Shown here one piece after another: positions 22,500 through 34,384 of a stretch of DNA of 64,000 nucleotides. The notes beneath the pieces are model-generated. The model saw nothing but the letters and a program-made list of their open reading frames with translations, had not been told where the DNA came from and searched no databases. Position 1 is the stretch's first letter, and every line of letters starts with the position of its first letter. The translations under genes were made by a program, and so were the position numbers. This DNA is from Metaphire vulgaris (lineage: Eukaryota; Annelida; Clitellata; Crassiclitellata; Megascolecidae): NCBI GenBank assembly GCA_018105865.1, contig CM030851.1, forward strand, positions 11,676,328-11,740,327. Reading direction: 5' to 3'.

Positions 22500-22800
22500 C
22501 GCAGAATATGTGGTTTCTCCAGTCTGTTGCAATGATGAGGGAGACGATCGGAATTCGAGGGAGGCGGACTCTAACCGCCCGCCGACCGATGAGGGCTTAT
22601 CTCCCGGGCGCCGATCCGATCAAAAGAAGGACCGGAAGACGCGCCGAGACGACGAACCGGAAGCGAGTGCAAGAACCGGAAGTGAGACGCGCACGACGCA
22701 GAGCCGGGCGGGCGATATTCGGGGATTTTGCGGCGCTTGCCTGCTTGCTGGCCTGTATATACGGTGCAATCGCTCATTCGAAATGATCGTTAGCGCTGAG
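22500..22800. promoter_or_regulatory. CpG-rich stretch with three ETS-type ACCGGAAG sites
   Basis: This 300-bp GC- and CG-rich island is unlike the AT-rich surroundings. ACCGGAAG occurs at 22631, 22656 and 22675, all on the plus strand and within 52 bp; the last reads ACCGGAAGTGAG, a textbook ETS/GABP site. It could be a promoter (possibly of the upstream part of Hv1), but no transcription start can be read from sequence alone. Confidence 0.3.
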
Positions 22801-22910
22801 TCGTCGCTGACGGAATTCTGTCAAGGACTGACCTCAGCAGAACCACCCGCCGCCCCCTCGCCCCCCCGGCTGGCTCAGCGTCGTCCTCAGCGACTGTCTA
22901 GAAGAACGGC

Positions 22911-23153
22911 GGAGGAGGAGGAGGAGGAGGAGGAGGAGCAGGAGGAGGAGGAGGAGGGAGGAGGAGGAGGGATGCTAAGAAAGACGATGCGGCCGGCCGC
23001 TAGGCGGCGCTCGACGACGACGCTCAAGGACGTTGCGCAGGGGCCAGACAATGACATCAAAACCGGTCCATGGTCCACCGACATAACCACTGCGACATCG
23101 ACGCAACGGCGGGGTGGTCGCAGTATTATGGGCATTCAACGCGACAATCATCG

Positions 23154-23198
<45 letters not shown>

Positions 23199-23386
23199 CA
23201 ATCATCATTTTCCTCCTCCTCCTCCTCCTCCTCCTCCTCATCTCTCTCTGCCTGTCTCTGTTTGTCTCTGTCTGTTTGACTCTGTCTGTTTGTCTCTGTC
23301 TGTTTGTCTCTGTCTGTTTGTCTCTGTCTGTTTGTCTCTGTCTGTTTGTCTCTGTCTGTCTCTGTCTGTCCTGTTTGTCTGTCTGC

Positions 23387-23457
<71 letters not shown>
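22911..23457. repeat. (AGG)n, (CAT)n, (CTC)n, TCTGTCTGTTTG minisatellite, (CT)n
   Basis: Consecutive simple arrays: AGG 22911-22970, CAT 23152-23200, CTC 23208-23240, a 14-bp TCTGTCTGTTTGTC unit repeated about eight times (23245-23390), then CT 23392-23456. They create the long artificial open frame here. Confidence 0.9.
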
Positions 23458-23459
<2 letters not shown>

Positions 23460-24235
23460 CAAATCATCGACGACGTTGAACTCGTTTCTCGTTCAGTGCA
23501 AAAGGAAGTGAAATCGTCCGCACTGATTCAGGTCAAGGTCGCATTTCCCAAACGCCCGACGACAAATACACGCCGCCCCCTTCTACCCCTAGCAGACGCC
23601 TGCGGAGGGAGGGCGGTGGACCCACATATCCCCAGGGTTACAGGGGCCGCTCCAGGGTCCCTAAAATCCTCCTACCATCTTTCGTCGTGGATGAAACGCG
23701 ATAGTGCAGCGCAGGAGCCTACAGTATATAAAACACAATGCAATTCATCAGATTCCGATAAAGATAATATATTCCCCGTCGTTTTGTTTCACTCAGCTCG
23801 ATAGCACCCGATGTGTCCTCGATGCCCTCGGTGGCCTGAGGCCGGTCGCACTGAATTGTCTGTTACATGGAGTCATTAGCAGAGGAGGCGGAGGAGAGGG
23901 GAGGATTAGGAGAAGAGGAGGAGGAGAGAGAGAGAGGAGGAGGAGAGGATAGCTGTCCTGGATCGATCCAGGAGGAAATAATGAACGCATCCATTAACAC
24001 GGTTACGTTTCCAGTCGTTCCAGAAAGATATTGATCTCTGCGCTGTCAAAATTAACGCTTTTAAACAAGATTTAAAGCGTTCACATTGTAAACTATAGAC
24101 AACGTCCTATGCGAGTTTTTTTATTTCAAAACATGATCTCCGCCACTATAGCCGGCGGCAAGCCCCCCCCCCTCTTCCCGATGAGAAAAGGGGAGTCAGA
24201 CGCCCATCGTCTTTTGACGGACGCCTCTTTAAATA

Positions 24236-24287
24236 CAGGGTGGCGCAAAAAACTTAATATAGTCCAGTTTTTTGCGCCACCCTGCAG
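24236..24287. mobile_element. Very short palindromic element CAGGGTGGCGCAAAAAAC
   Basis: CAGGGTGGCGCAAAAAAC is followed after about 14 bp by its near-perfect inverse GTTTTTTGCGCCACCCTG. A longer relative (CAGGGTGGCGTAAAAAAA ... TTTTTTTGCACCATCCTG) is at about 36752-36829. Mariner/Tc1-type minimal elements look like this, but the family is not proven. Confidence 0.5.
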
Positions 24288-24473
24288 AAACAGCAACAAC
24301 AACCAACACGATCCTGTTGCTTTTCTTGTCACGATTTCTGCAGCGAATCTTTCCCTCCTGTGATCACACCTTTACACACCTTTACACACCTTTACACATC
24401 TTTACACCTGACTGTGCATGGAATTGTTCGTACCGGTGAGGTGAGTGACCATCGGTTCCGTGCGCCGCCCACC

Positions 24474-24594
24474 CAGTAGCGTGCCCCGGAGGGGGTGGCC
24501 GGTGGGGCGGTGGCCCCGGGCGCCGACCAGATGGGGACGATCTTTTTTGTTGCTCGTCAAACATTTTTTATCGACTTGGCATCCGGGCGACGAC

Positions 24595-24657
<63 letters not shown>

Positions 24658-24665
24658 CGTCACTG
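24474..24665. mobile_element. hAT-like MITE with (CT)n expansion
   Basis: The ends are CAGTAGCGTGC and GCACGTCACTG, flanked by a perfect 8-bp duplication CGCCCACC (24466-24473 and 24666-24673). About 58 bp of CT (24596-24653) sit just inside the right end, at the place where the unexpanded relative near 6856-7013 has only CTCTC. Confidence 0.85.
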
Positions 24666-26526
24666 CGCCCACCTGTGCGAGTGCGCGTTTCTCTGTCGGA
24701 TGTTCCAAGGTCCGCTATAGAAGCTGTGTTTGTTCGCCTACGTTTGTGTGTGTGTGTGTGTGTCTCGTAACTGTTATGATATCATGCAGTTACTAGATTG
24801 CATAATTGAGATGATAAGGAAGCATATGTCAGCGTCAGATGTCAGCGTTGTCAAAGCGCTTTTGACTTTGGCATTTTAACTATGCTACAGCGCTATATAA
24901 ATTGTCCAATTAACATAACATAACAATAACATATGTTTAATGACATTTATAATATGCATTTTGTTAATTTTTGTATCCAAATAACTGCACAATTATATCA
25001 TTCAATGCAGCGGCGGCTTCAGGATTTGGCAAGTGGGGTGCGGGTGGGGTGGGGGTGGTGGGGCGTTAGGGTTGCAACTTCTAGGCACGGACCAACTATT
25101 TTTTTATAGACCTGAACTTAGCCTAGTTGCTTAGAATGAGTGCACTAAGACAGGAGGTTCCCAAACTGTTTGCGTCGCGAACCCCTGTTTTGTTCTAAGC
25201 TTACTTAGTAAACGTCACGGTTAAAACGGCCAGACGCCTATAGCATTTGGCTAGCGACGCTTTTCTCAAATGCGAAGTATAATATACAATTAGACGCTGA
25301 ATAACTAAACGTTGTTACATTAGGCCTACTGATAGATGGAACATGCTTATCTCTTCCAGAATCAACTACTTCGTCAAATTATCTTAGATATACAGTAAGT
25401 AGGGCCTAGGCCTACCAGAGCCGGGGGGCCTGCAAAGCCTGCGGCCGAAGGGGGCCCCGCCGGCCGCAGGGGCCCCGCCGGCCTCGGATATTGAAGAGTT
25501 TTCATTTTTCTTATTCTTAAGTAGTATTTGTTTTGTTTTTTGTTCGTCAGGCCATTTGAAGAGGCAAAAAAATATATACGGATGACATTTTTTGCTCGTC
25601 AAGATATTTCAAAAACGCTGCGCTCGTAAAAACTGCAGGAGGCCCCCGAAAGTCACGCGCCGGCTCTGAGGCCTACTGTTAATGGGGGGGGTGTGCTTGC
25701 TTTTTTGCACAAACTGTCAATTCTTGATTGCATGTTGACGAGCACGCACGCAAGTCGATCACCGCCCCCTCTACAGCACTACTTGTTGCAACCACCTCAC
25801 TCCTTAGCAGTGACGAAAAAGCCAGACAGTAATCAAATAAATAGTGGCACTTATAATAGTACAATACTACATTAGCAAGTCCATCATCAGACGCCGATAA
25901 TATACGGCCTATCTTTCCACAGTAAGTGTTGCCACTAGTTATGTATGCACGCCCGTTCAGCAGGGATATTTCTGCAACAACACCCCCACCAATTTCAGAC
26001 CGACACCGCCTAAATTTTCCCAAATTCGAGCCTGAGGTGCACCGCTAACACCCTCCAACACCCCCAATTTTTTAGACCGACCCCTCCCCAAATTGATAAT
26101 CCTAGAAATAACCCTGCCATTCAGTGGGGCAAGAAGGGGCGCTTGCCCCACGAGAAAAAGCAAATTTATTTGTATAACAACTATATTTTCGCTTTAAACC
26201 AACATTTTCACGCTAAAACGCTACTTATTTAAAGTATAAAGATCCCTGGATTTGTCTGGATTTTACCTGACATTCTGGCAATCTTTTAAAAATTAAAATT
26301 GTCAAATTTTGCATATGAACGCCTTGCAAAAATAGGCATAATAGCTGTGACCACTGACATTGCTCCTGCAAATATTTCTGTGGGTTCCCATTGGCGCCGG
26401 TTTTTAAACATTGAAGACGCGAGGCAATATTTGCATCGACTATATTGGACACCGCACCTTCTTATACAACAAAAACATTCGAATACGGAGATTTAAAATG
26501 TCTAGACCTGGATCAAGGGTTGCAAG

Positions 26527-26528
26527 GT

Positions 26529-26576
<48 letters not shown>
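26527..26576. repeat. (AT)n microsatellite
   Basis: About 25 AT units in gene-poor DNA. Confidence 0.95.
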
Positions 26577-26577
<1 letters not shown>

Positions 26578-26673
26578 TGGTCTTTCATCTTCTTGTGTTC
26601 TTCGTCTCAAATGATTCCATTTTAGCGAAGACATCCGACGATTATTATCCGCGGTCACGAAGCATTTGTTCCC

Positions 26674-26959
<286 letters not shown>

Positions 26960-28335
26960 CCTGCCGATCTATCCGTTCCCTCGGAGCAGGGCCGGAGCGA
27001 CCCACTCCGCGAGCTCCGCGAGGCAGGGGGGCGCACGATTTTGAGGGGCGCCAAATTTTCGAAGTGATCAATTATTGTGATGACGCTCTGTTAAGTCTTT
27101 AGCACAAAATTTAATGATCAGCTACTTCAACCTACTATACTGTTCTTTACATAGAATTGAACTATAATACGTACAGTATATTATTTAAACAAGACGAGCA
27201 GAAGGCTTACGACTTTTTATGAACCGGCGCCTAGTTAGGCTATTTGTCTCACGTGACCTGACTGCTTTTATGAATATTCATTTCTACGCGCGGTAGCACG
27301 TGAAAGAAGTTAGAAATTCTAAGTCACTTAGAATATTGTGTTCAAATTTTCGTAATCCTTGATTACTTGGTATATTAAATTGAGACGAACACATGGCATT
27401 TGTGCTCCTTTTGCTTTGACAGTTTGTCATCCGGAAACCGCCGTCACGCCGTACCCTGGACGTTTAGGTTAACTTAAATAAAGACGATGGCTAGATTTTG
27501 ACCGTTCACTCGAATGCAAGATATGATTGCATTGATTCAAATTCGATCGCCCGATGGGAGAGAGAGATATTATCTCAGTAGTAATTACTAATTGCGTGAA
27601 TTTACTGTGATTAAGTAAACGAATTCAACTACATTATGTAATAAGGTTACATAATTTTTTCTAGACATACAAAGAAATATTCAGAGTAGGGGAGGACGGG
27701 GTATTTTCGGCCAGCGGGGAATTTCGGCCATGTCCATTCTGCGCCATCAATCGACAAGAGTGCAAAAAATAAATTACTGATACCTCCCTTTAGGCCTATT
27801 AGAGTAGGGGCCTAATCATTTCTAAATTGCGATTATTAATATGGATTCCAAAAAGAAACTCTGGTGCAGCAAATAGAAAGCGAAAGGCAGCTACCGTTGA
27901 AATTGCCTGGATCTGGAGGTCCTTTTAACAGATAATTAAAAAGATGTAACGGGATTAGCATTATTTTAGGAAATCTCATCATTTAGAGTTTTATTTAAAT
28001 CGGAGTCTAATCAGTTTCTTAATCCACGTGAAACTCTAAAGTTTAGTCATTTAAACCATCTCACTTTCTCCAACATGACCATTGCCTTACGGATCTTGCT
28101 TACACATCCTGTCAGTGTGGTCAGTGGAAAACCTATCATTTTCCAGATTAAAATTAATAAGAATCTATTTGAGATCAACTATCGCCCATGAAAGACTTTT
28201 GGGCCAGGCCCTAGTTGCATAAGAAAATGATGTACGTTCTAATTTGGACATACTGTAACTGAACTAAAAGAGAGATTTGCTAACATGAAAGCCAGTAAAG
28301 CACAGTTGTTGTAGTAGTTACAATTTTTCTCTGTA

Positions 28336-28363
28336 AGGAAATTGTATTGTATTGTATTGTATT

Positions 28364-28418
<55 letters not shown>

Positions 28419-28456
28419 TACTATTACTATTACTATTACTATTATTATATTGTATT
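28336..28456. repeat. (TATTG)n then (ATT)n array
   Basis: Five ATTGT pentamers lead into about 20 ATT units and then ACT/ATT alternation. Confidence 0.9.
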
Positions 28457-29066
28457 ATAACGAAGAAGTCCGTTATGTGTGCAGATCGTTTAGAAGATTG
28501 TTTATATTGAGTTCATATTGCCAATAGATTTATGAAGTTAAGATGTGTCCGCGAGGAAACAGTCTGCCACTGCCGGGGGCGCCAAATACGAAGTTGCAGG
28601 GGGGCGCCCGATTGGCTAGCTCCGGCCCTGCCTCGGAGAGACATTATTCTTGACTTGGCGAAAATCGGAAATCGGGAAGAACAGAACAGTCGCCGCCGCC
28701 GCCGCATGTGTACTGTACAATGTACAATGTACATGCATACTGTACATTGTACGACGTATCGCTCTCGTTCTCCGTCCAATTTCTAAAGGGCGCGACAGAT
28801 TAGTCGAGAGGAAAAATCGGCCAAAACGGAAAAAGGTGTCAAGGCCTTTTGCGAAACAGGGTGGCAGAAAACCACAGAAAATGAACATTTTAAATGAGAT
28901 TTCCTCACGTACAAGTGATTGGCCCAATAATTTCACACGCCTCACTTTGAATCAATACACAGTTTCAAAGGAATACAACAGCTATCTCGACACAAAAGGA
29001 TATTCTCTGCACAAAGGCGCTAGATAAATAGCAAAAGTAGGTGCACCGGTGGAGTAACCAGGTGTC

Positions 29067-29215
<149 letters not shown>

Positions 29216-29294
29216 AGTAGTAATAGAGATTTGAATGGTTAAACTTTAGCTTTGACACAAAAACAGAAGATGTGAAAAATCTGTCGATAGATTC

Positions 29295-30188
29295 CAGTGA
29301 TGGGTAATTGCCCTTTTTTATCTAATTAATTAGAATTAGAATTAGTTGAAATTTTACAATTACAATTAGAATTAGAATTAGCAAAATTTCACAACTAATT
29401 AATTAGAATTAGAATTAGATACCTTCTAATTTAATTAGAATTAGCAATTAGAAGTGCAGTGATAAAAATTGCGATGCATTTTAATGTAACAGCGAAAATT
29501 AATTTCATCCTCCGTAATCTAGATTATATCAGAATTGCATTTTGCAAGTAAAAGTGACTCAAACAAAGTATCATCTAGTCGATTTCATTTTCTCCTATCA
29601 TTAAGAATAAATCCACTGCACTAAATGATCTTTCAATAGCAGCAGATGTGGCCGGTACAATATGATGCTGCAAATGTAGCTGGTATAAACAGGGAAAGTT
29701 CAATTTATGGTCCTCCCAAAAAGAAATACAATTAGTGTTCATATTGGTTGGAGTATATAAGTAACTTTGGAGCTCTTCAGTTTCTGTTGACGTCAGCAAA
29801 GTTTCTTCCATATATCCAAATAGATCGTTGTGGGACTTAATTTGAGGTGTGACTGATTTGTCATTGTCTATAGCTGGTGTCAAAGGTGTATTGTTTATCT
29901 GCTTTGAAACTGAATTTACTTGATGTTTAATTTGTCCTTGAACAAAATATCCTTCCTCAGCACTCTCTATCCACTTGAGTTTGAATTGTGGTTCCAAAGC
30001 ACTTGACACAAGCAAGTGTGCTAATTAGGCAACTAATTGTTCTTTTCAATTACAATTAGCAAGCTATTCATTAGAATTAGAATTAGAATTAGCAATATTT
30101 TGGAAGTAATTGATTAGAATTAGAATTAGACAGATAGCTAATTCATTAGCTAATTAATTAGAATTAGAAATTGAATTACCCATCACTG
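29295..30188 (-). mobile_element. hAT transposon, internally deleted, 894 bp
   Basis: The termini CAGTGATGGGTAATT and AATTACCCATCACTG are exact inverted repeats. They are flanked by a perfect 8-bp target-site duplication ATAGATTC (29287-29294 and 30189-30196). Subterminal regions on both sides are built from TTAGAA repeats. The interior keeps only the C-terminal part of a transposase on the minus strand (29575-30015), so the copy is probably a non-autonomous derivative. Confidence 0.9.
29575..30015 (-). pseudogene. hAT transposase C-terminal remnant (hATC dimerisation region)
   Basis: The 146-residue frame begins with ALEPQFKLKWIE, matching the ALDPRFKLKW block before the hAT dimerisation domain. 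It ends with HHIVPATSAAIERSFSAVDL, the P-x-(T/S)-S-x-x-x-E-R-x-F-S signature of hATC. The BED zinc finger and most of the RNase H-like catalytic core are missing, so it cannot be a full transposase. It lies within inverted repeats and a target-site duplication. Confidence 0.85.
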
Positions 30189-30302
30189 ATAGATTCAATG
30201 TTTAAATAATCTTAGCCAATATTTTCTGGCATCTGAGGATCTGCCCAGATCATATTGGGGGGCAACTCGTGACGTTCTCAGAGAAACCTAGTAGCATTGT
30301 GG

Positions 30303-30423
30303 CATAGGCGTAAACTTCCATTAGGCTGCCTGGGCTCGAACTCCCACTCTTCCAAAAGGTTATGCTAGGAAAGGGGAAAGTATAGGGTTCCGCCACGTTT
30401 TCATCCAAGTTTATACGCCTATG
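30303..30423. mobile_element. MITE with CATAGGCGTAAACTT ends
   Basis: CATAGGCGTAAACTT at the left is matched by AAGTTTATACGCCTATG at the right over 121 bp. Related copies lie at about 31763-31890 and 5873-5995. A duplication is not clear at this copy. Confidence 0.6.
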
Positions 30424-31920
30424 AGTATGAAAGTTGGCCTGTGCGAATGATCAGTGTTTTGGAGGGGCGAGAGAAATTGATTTGGCTGGATGGGAAGAGA
30501 CATAGTTCAATGGAAACATTTGTGTCAGTGCTGAAATTTTGGGGATTTTGAGGGGTTTTGGGGAGGACGAGGATCTACCCCTATCAGGCCTGGATAAAAC
30601 ACTGATGACTGATGGTACTTCGATTCTAGAAGCCTGGCTACGCCACTTACAGTATATAAGGACGTGATAGATAAGTCGAATAGATAAGAAAGTGCGATAA
30701 TCAGTAGCAGACTTCTCTGGGACTTCGGGTCACAACCATGTAGACGTATCGTAGGCGCCAAAGATGGCGTGGGAATATCATTGTGCCCGTATCCAATATA
30801 TTTAGCCTCGTCCTCTGCACAACACATGATTTCCGCCTGTTGACTATATCGGGTTCTGCAGTACGCCCCTACGCCGCCCTCGAAAGTTTTCCTTTTGTCG
30901 GGGAAGAATCAGATATGTAAACAATGTTTTCTAGTATATCGGTTATCTCAGAGTGTCTTCTTGTGCGGAATTATATCGGACGTGGCACTTTCGGTCGGAC
31001 ATGCAGACGAGCGCGCTTATCCGTCATATGCAGCACTGCAGCAGGGGCACAAACGAAGGGGATCGTCGGTCTGGATGCAAGAAAAATAATCTTGTCGTGT
31101 TGCGCAACACCTGAAACAGCGGAGCACAATCAGCACATGCCTCTTCGACTCGAGTAGTCTTGGCATTGTGCGGTGGCGTGGATATAAAACTAGACCGCTG
31201 GCATTATTATCCGGACGAAGAGAGAAAGAGAGAGAGAAAAAAAATGAAGAAAAGTCTCGTTGAGTGGTGGTTGCGAATATATGTGTACACATCACGAACT
31301 GTAGCGAGTAAACAACACTAGTGGAGGCTTGAAGTGAGAAGAGATCAGAACACGGAAAATACTGCAGGCCTACTGTAGCCCCCACCCCACCCCCCCCATC
31401 TGACGGGAAAGGTATAGAGAGCAGGACTTTTGCATAGGCCTCATGCCGTACCACTTAAGAACACTGAAATGTATTGCGCGTCTTTTCTCGAAGCAGGTAT
31501 AAGTTAAGACGCGAAGGGGGAAAACGTCGCCGGAAAATCTGTCTAACAGATCGCACAATTCTGTTCTCAGAGCTTCTACTGTAGGCCTACCTGTGTACAG
31601 CAAAAAGAACAACGTGTAGGCCCTAAGTCGACTCAGACAAATCGCCAGAGACAGACAGGAATTTTTTCAAACAGCACAACTCCGGAGGGAAGCTTTTAGA
31701 AACAAGACTACCGTTCGTTCTAAAAACAGTCTGTCTAGAAATCTTATCAGGCAATCATCAATGGCGTAAACTTCTATTAGGCCGCTTCGGCTCGAGTCCC
31801 CCCACCCCCGCGTTTTGAGAAGTTGTCATAGGGAATGGGGAGGTATAGTAGGGACTGGACCCCCACATTTTAAATAAAAGTTTACGACAGTGGCAATCAT
31901 ATTGTAGCACTGCTCCATAT

Positions 31921-31987
<67 letters not shown>
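31921..31987. repeat. (CT)n microsatellite
   Basis: About 33 CT units followed by CTGT repeats, in intergenic DNA next to a MITE. Confidence 0.95.
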
Positions 31988-31991
<4 letters not shown>

Positions 31992-32252
31992 ATGTCTGTC
32001 TGTCTGTCTATCTAAGGATGCTCTGTGGAGCTGTCTCATGCTGATTCAAGGTCCGCTTCATTAGCTGCGCAGGTCACTTTGACCTTTAAAGTTTACGCAG
32101 AAACCAGTTTCAGATCTACCGGGGAATTGGGTTCAACCCCCGCACCACGGGTCGAGTTCGACCTCACTGCAGGTAAATAATTTTTGCTTTTAACTGTCCA
32201 ACCCACCCCCACCGGTTTTTCTGGGCAAATGACCTGGTATATGCTTTGGATT

Positions 32253-32447
32253 CATGGGCGTCCGCAGAAATTTTTCCAGAGGGTGCAAAACAGGGTCACG
32301 TGACGAAAGAAATGAAATATATTTCCACGGGGGTGCAAAACAAGGTTTTGTGACGAAAGAAACAAGTAATTTTACTTTTTTCATAACTCCACAATTTTTC
32401 CAGGGGGTGCAATTGCACCCCCTTACACTCCCCACCGGACGCCCATG
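32253..32447. mobile_element. hAT-like MITE with CATGGGCGTCCG ends
   Basis: CATGGGCGTCCG and CGGACGCCCATG are exact inverted repeats 195 bp apart. The flanks carry a perfect 8-bp duplication TTTGGATT (32245-32252 and 32448-32455). The interior has the direct repeat GGGTGCAAAACARGG. Confidence 0.85.
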
Positions 32448-32913
32448 TTTGGATTAAAGTAGGCCTACCTGAAACCCCAATGCTAATGCCCCACACGCCC
32501 ATGGGGGCCCCAAGCCTAATCATCATCGGCAATAGCTAGACACAAAACATTTCCAAGAAGTCCTATGTTCTGTTAATCGCCGTCCTTCTGCGATTTAAAG
32601 CCTAATATAGGTTAATTAATACGTCTACAAAATACTTTCTCTGTCTTCGTTCCTGCTGTAAATTCCGCAATAGGCCTATAGAAGAAGTTTTTTTCAATGC
32701 GCTCGGAATTGAAGACGATGAAATAAATCACTACCGAATTTCTCGCATATTAATACGATGAAAATTATGCCATGAGGATGGACAGAAATAGAGGAAGAGT
32801 AAGACCGCGCACAAGATGAAATCAATGAAACAACACATTTGACATCGACGAAGGTTAATAGAATCACGAAGAGGGAGGAAAGTATTCGATGATAGGCCCT
32901 AATCACCAGGAGT

Positions 32914-33097
<184 letters not shown>

Positions 33098-33303
33098 CAG
33101 CGCTTTTTTCTAGGAAAAAAGGTTTGGGAACTCATCCTATTTTTACTCATCAACCAAAACAGGTGTGGGAACGCCGTACCTGTACGTTCCCAAACGCATT
33201 AGGCCTATTACATATCCATAATTATAATTATACATACAAATGATACAATCTGGCAAGAAAAGGCGTGGGAACGCCGTTCCGTGCGTTCCCACTGAAATAA
33301 GCC

Positions 33304-33371
33304 ATGATGATGACGACAATGATGATGACGATGACGATGATGACGATGATGATGATGATGACGATGATGAC

Positions 33372-33412
<41 letters not shown>

Positions 33413-33495
33413 CGATGATGATGATTGATGATGATGATGATGATGACGATGATGATTGATGATGACGATGATGATGATGACGACGATGATGATGA
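33304..33495. repeat. (ATG)n/(ACG)n array
   Basis: An imperfect version of the array at 32914, with frequent ACG variants and TTG interruptions. Confidence 0.95.
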
Positions 33496-34324
33496 ATTGA
33501 TATTTGAAAATACTCACACGGTCCTGAACGACCTGTCACCAGTTTCTTCCTTCTTTACGAGTACTCCTCCCATAGCGTTCGCTAACAAATAGAAAAACCT
33601 CGCAGAAACGCTGGAGAAGACACAGCATGCAGTAAGATCGCTAATATATAGGCTAACTGTCTATGCGTTTAGGACGTGACATGAAACGCCCGCTCCGATC
33701 CAGAATGGATCGCCAGACTGGAATAAGAATTCCGCAATTGTTTCGGCTGTCGATATATAGGAATCGATCGAAGACTGTTCTTTGCCCGGTTCGATTAAAC
33801 AGTATAGGAGCCGTCGCGACGTTTGAGACCGGTTGCTCGATCCGTTGTTGCGACTACCTTGTCGCCTGTTTCATATATCGGCTATTCTTTTGCCAGCGCG
33901 GCGTCGACATTATATTAAAAAACAGCCGGCTTTTCCCCGATTCCCTCGAATTAACCGAATAATAACTATTATTTATTAATTAATAACGATTATGCGCGTC
34001 TTAGGCACCGTTCCTCGTGTTCGAGAGATGTTGCGATGGCGCCTTCGGGTCTAAAACTCCGCATGGTTTACTATATCAACAGCGAGAACGCTTCTTCAAA
34101 CCCAGCGCTTTCACCGACTGCGAAAGCAACCTGTATCAGACTCAGGCGTTTACGTTATTCTCCCCATCTCCCCAGCGGTAGTACTGGGCTAATTGCTCGG
34201 TCTCGTAGGCACGAGTCTTATTGCGCAGACAGACATAGAGGAGAAGCCGGTGCTGCTGCTGCTGCTGCCTACTTGCTCCATCATCTCGAATTAGTGCCGG
34301 TGCCTGTAAATTTCTCTAGGAAAC

Positions 34325-34384
34325 GAGTTACTCAATCCGCATCAGAGTTACTCAATCCGCATCAGAGTTACTCAATCCGCATCA
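34325..34384. repeat. 20-bp tandem repeat x3
   Basis: GAGTTACTCAATCCGCATCA is repeated three times without change. Confidence 0.95.

Noticed and set aside
22441..23511. 356-residue plus-strand frame
   Set aside because: More than half is encoded by AGG, CAT, CTC and CT arrays, and the rest shows no family or splice pattern. It is explained by GC-rich DNA plus simple repeats.
31017..31454. 145-residue minus-strand frame
   Set aside because: It has no recognisable domain, and its Cys- and Ser-rich composition fits chance translation.
32100..32175. GGGTTCAACCCC-type stretch as a tRNA T-arm
   Set aside because: No matching acceptor stem, D-arm or anticodon arm could be found at the right spacing.
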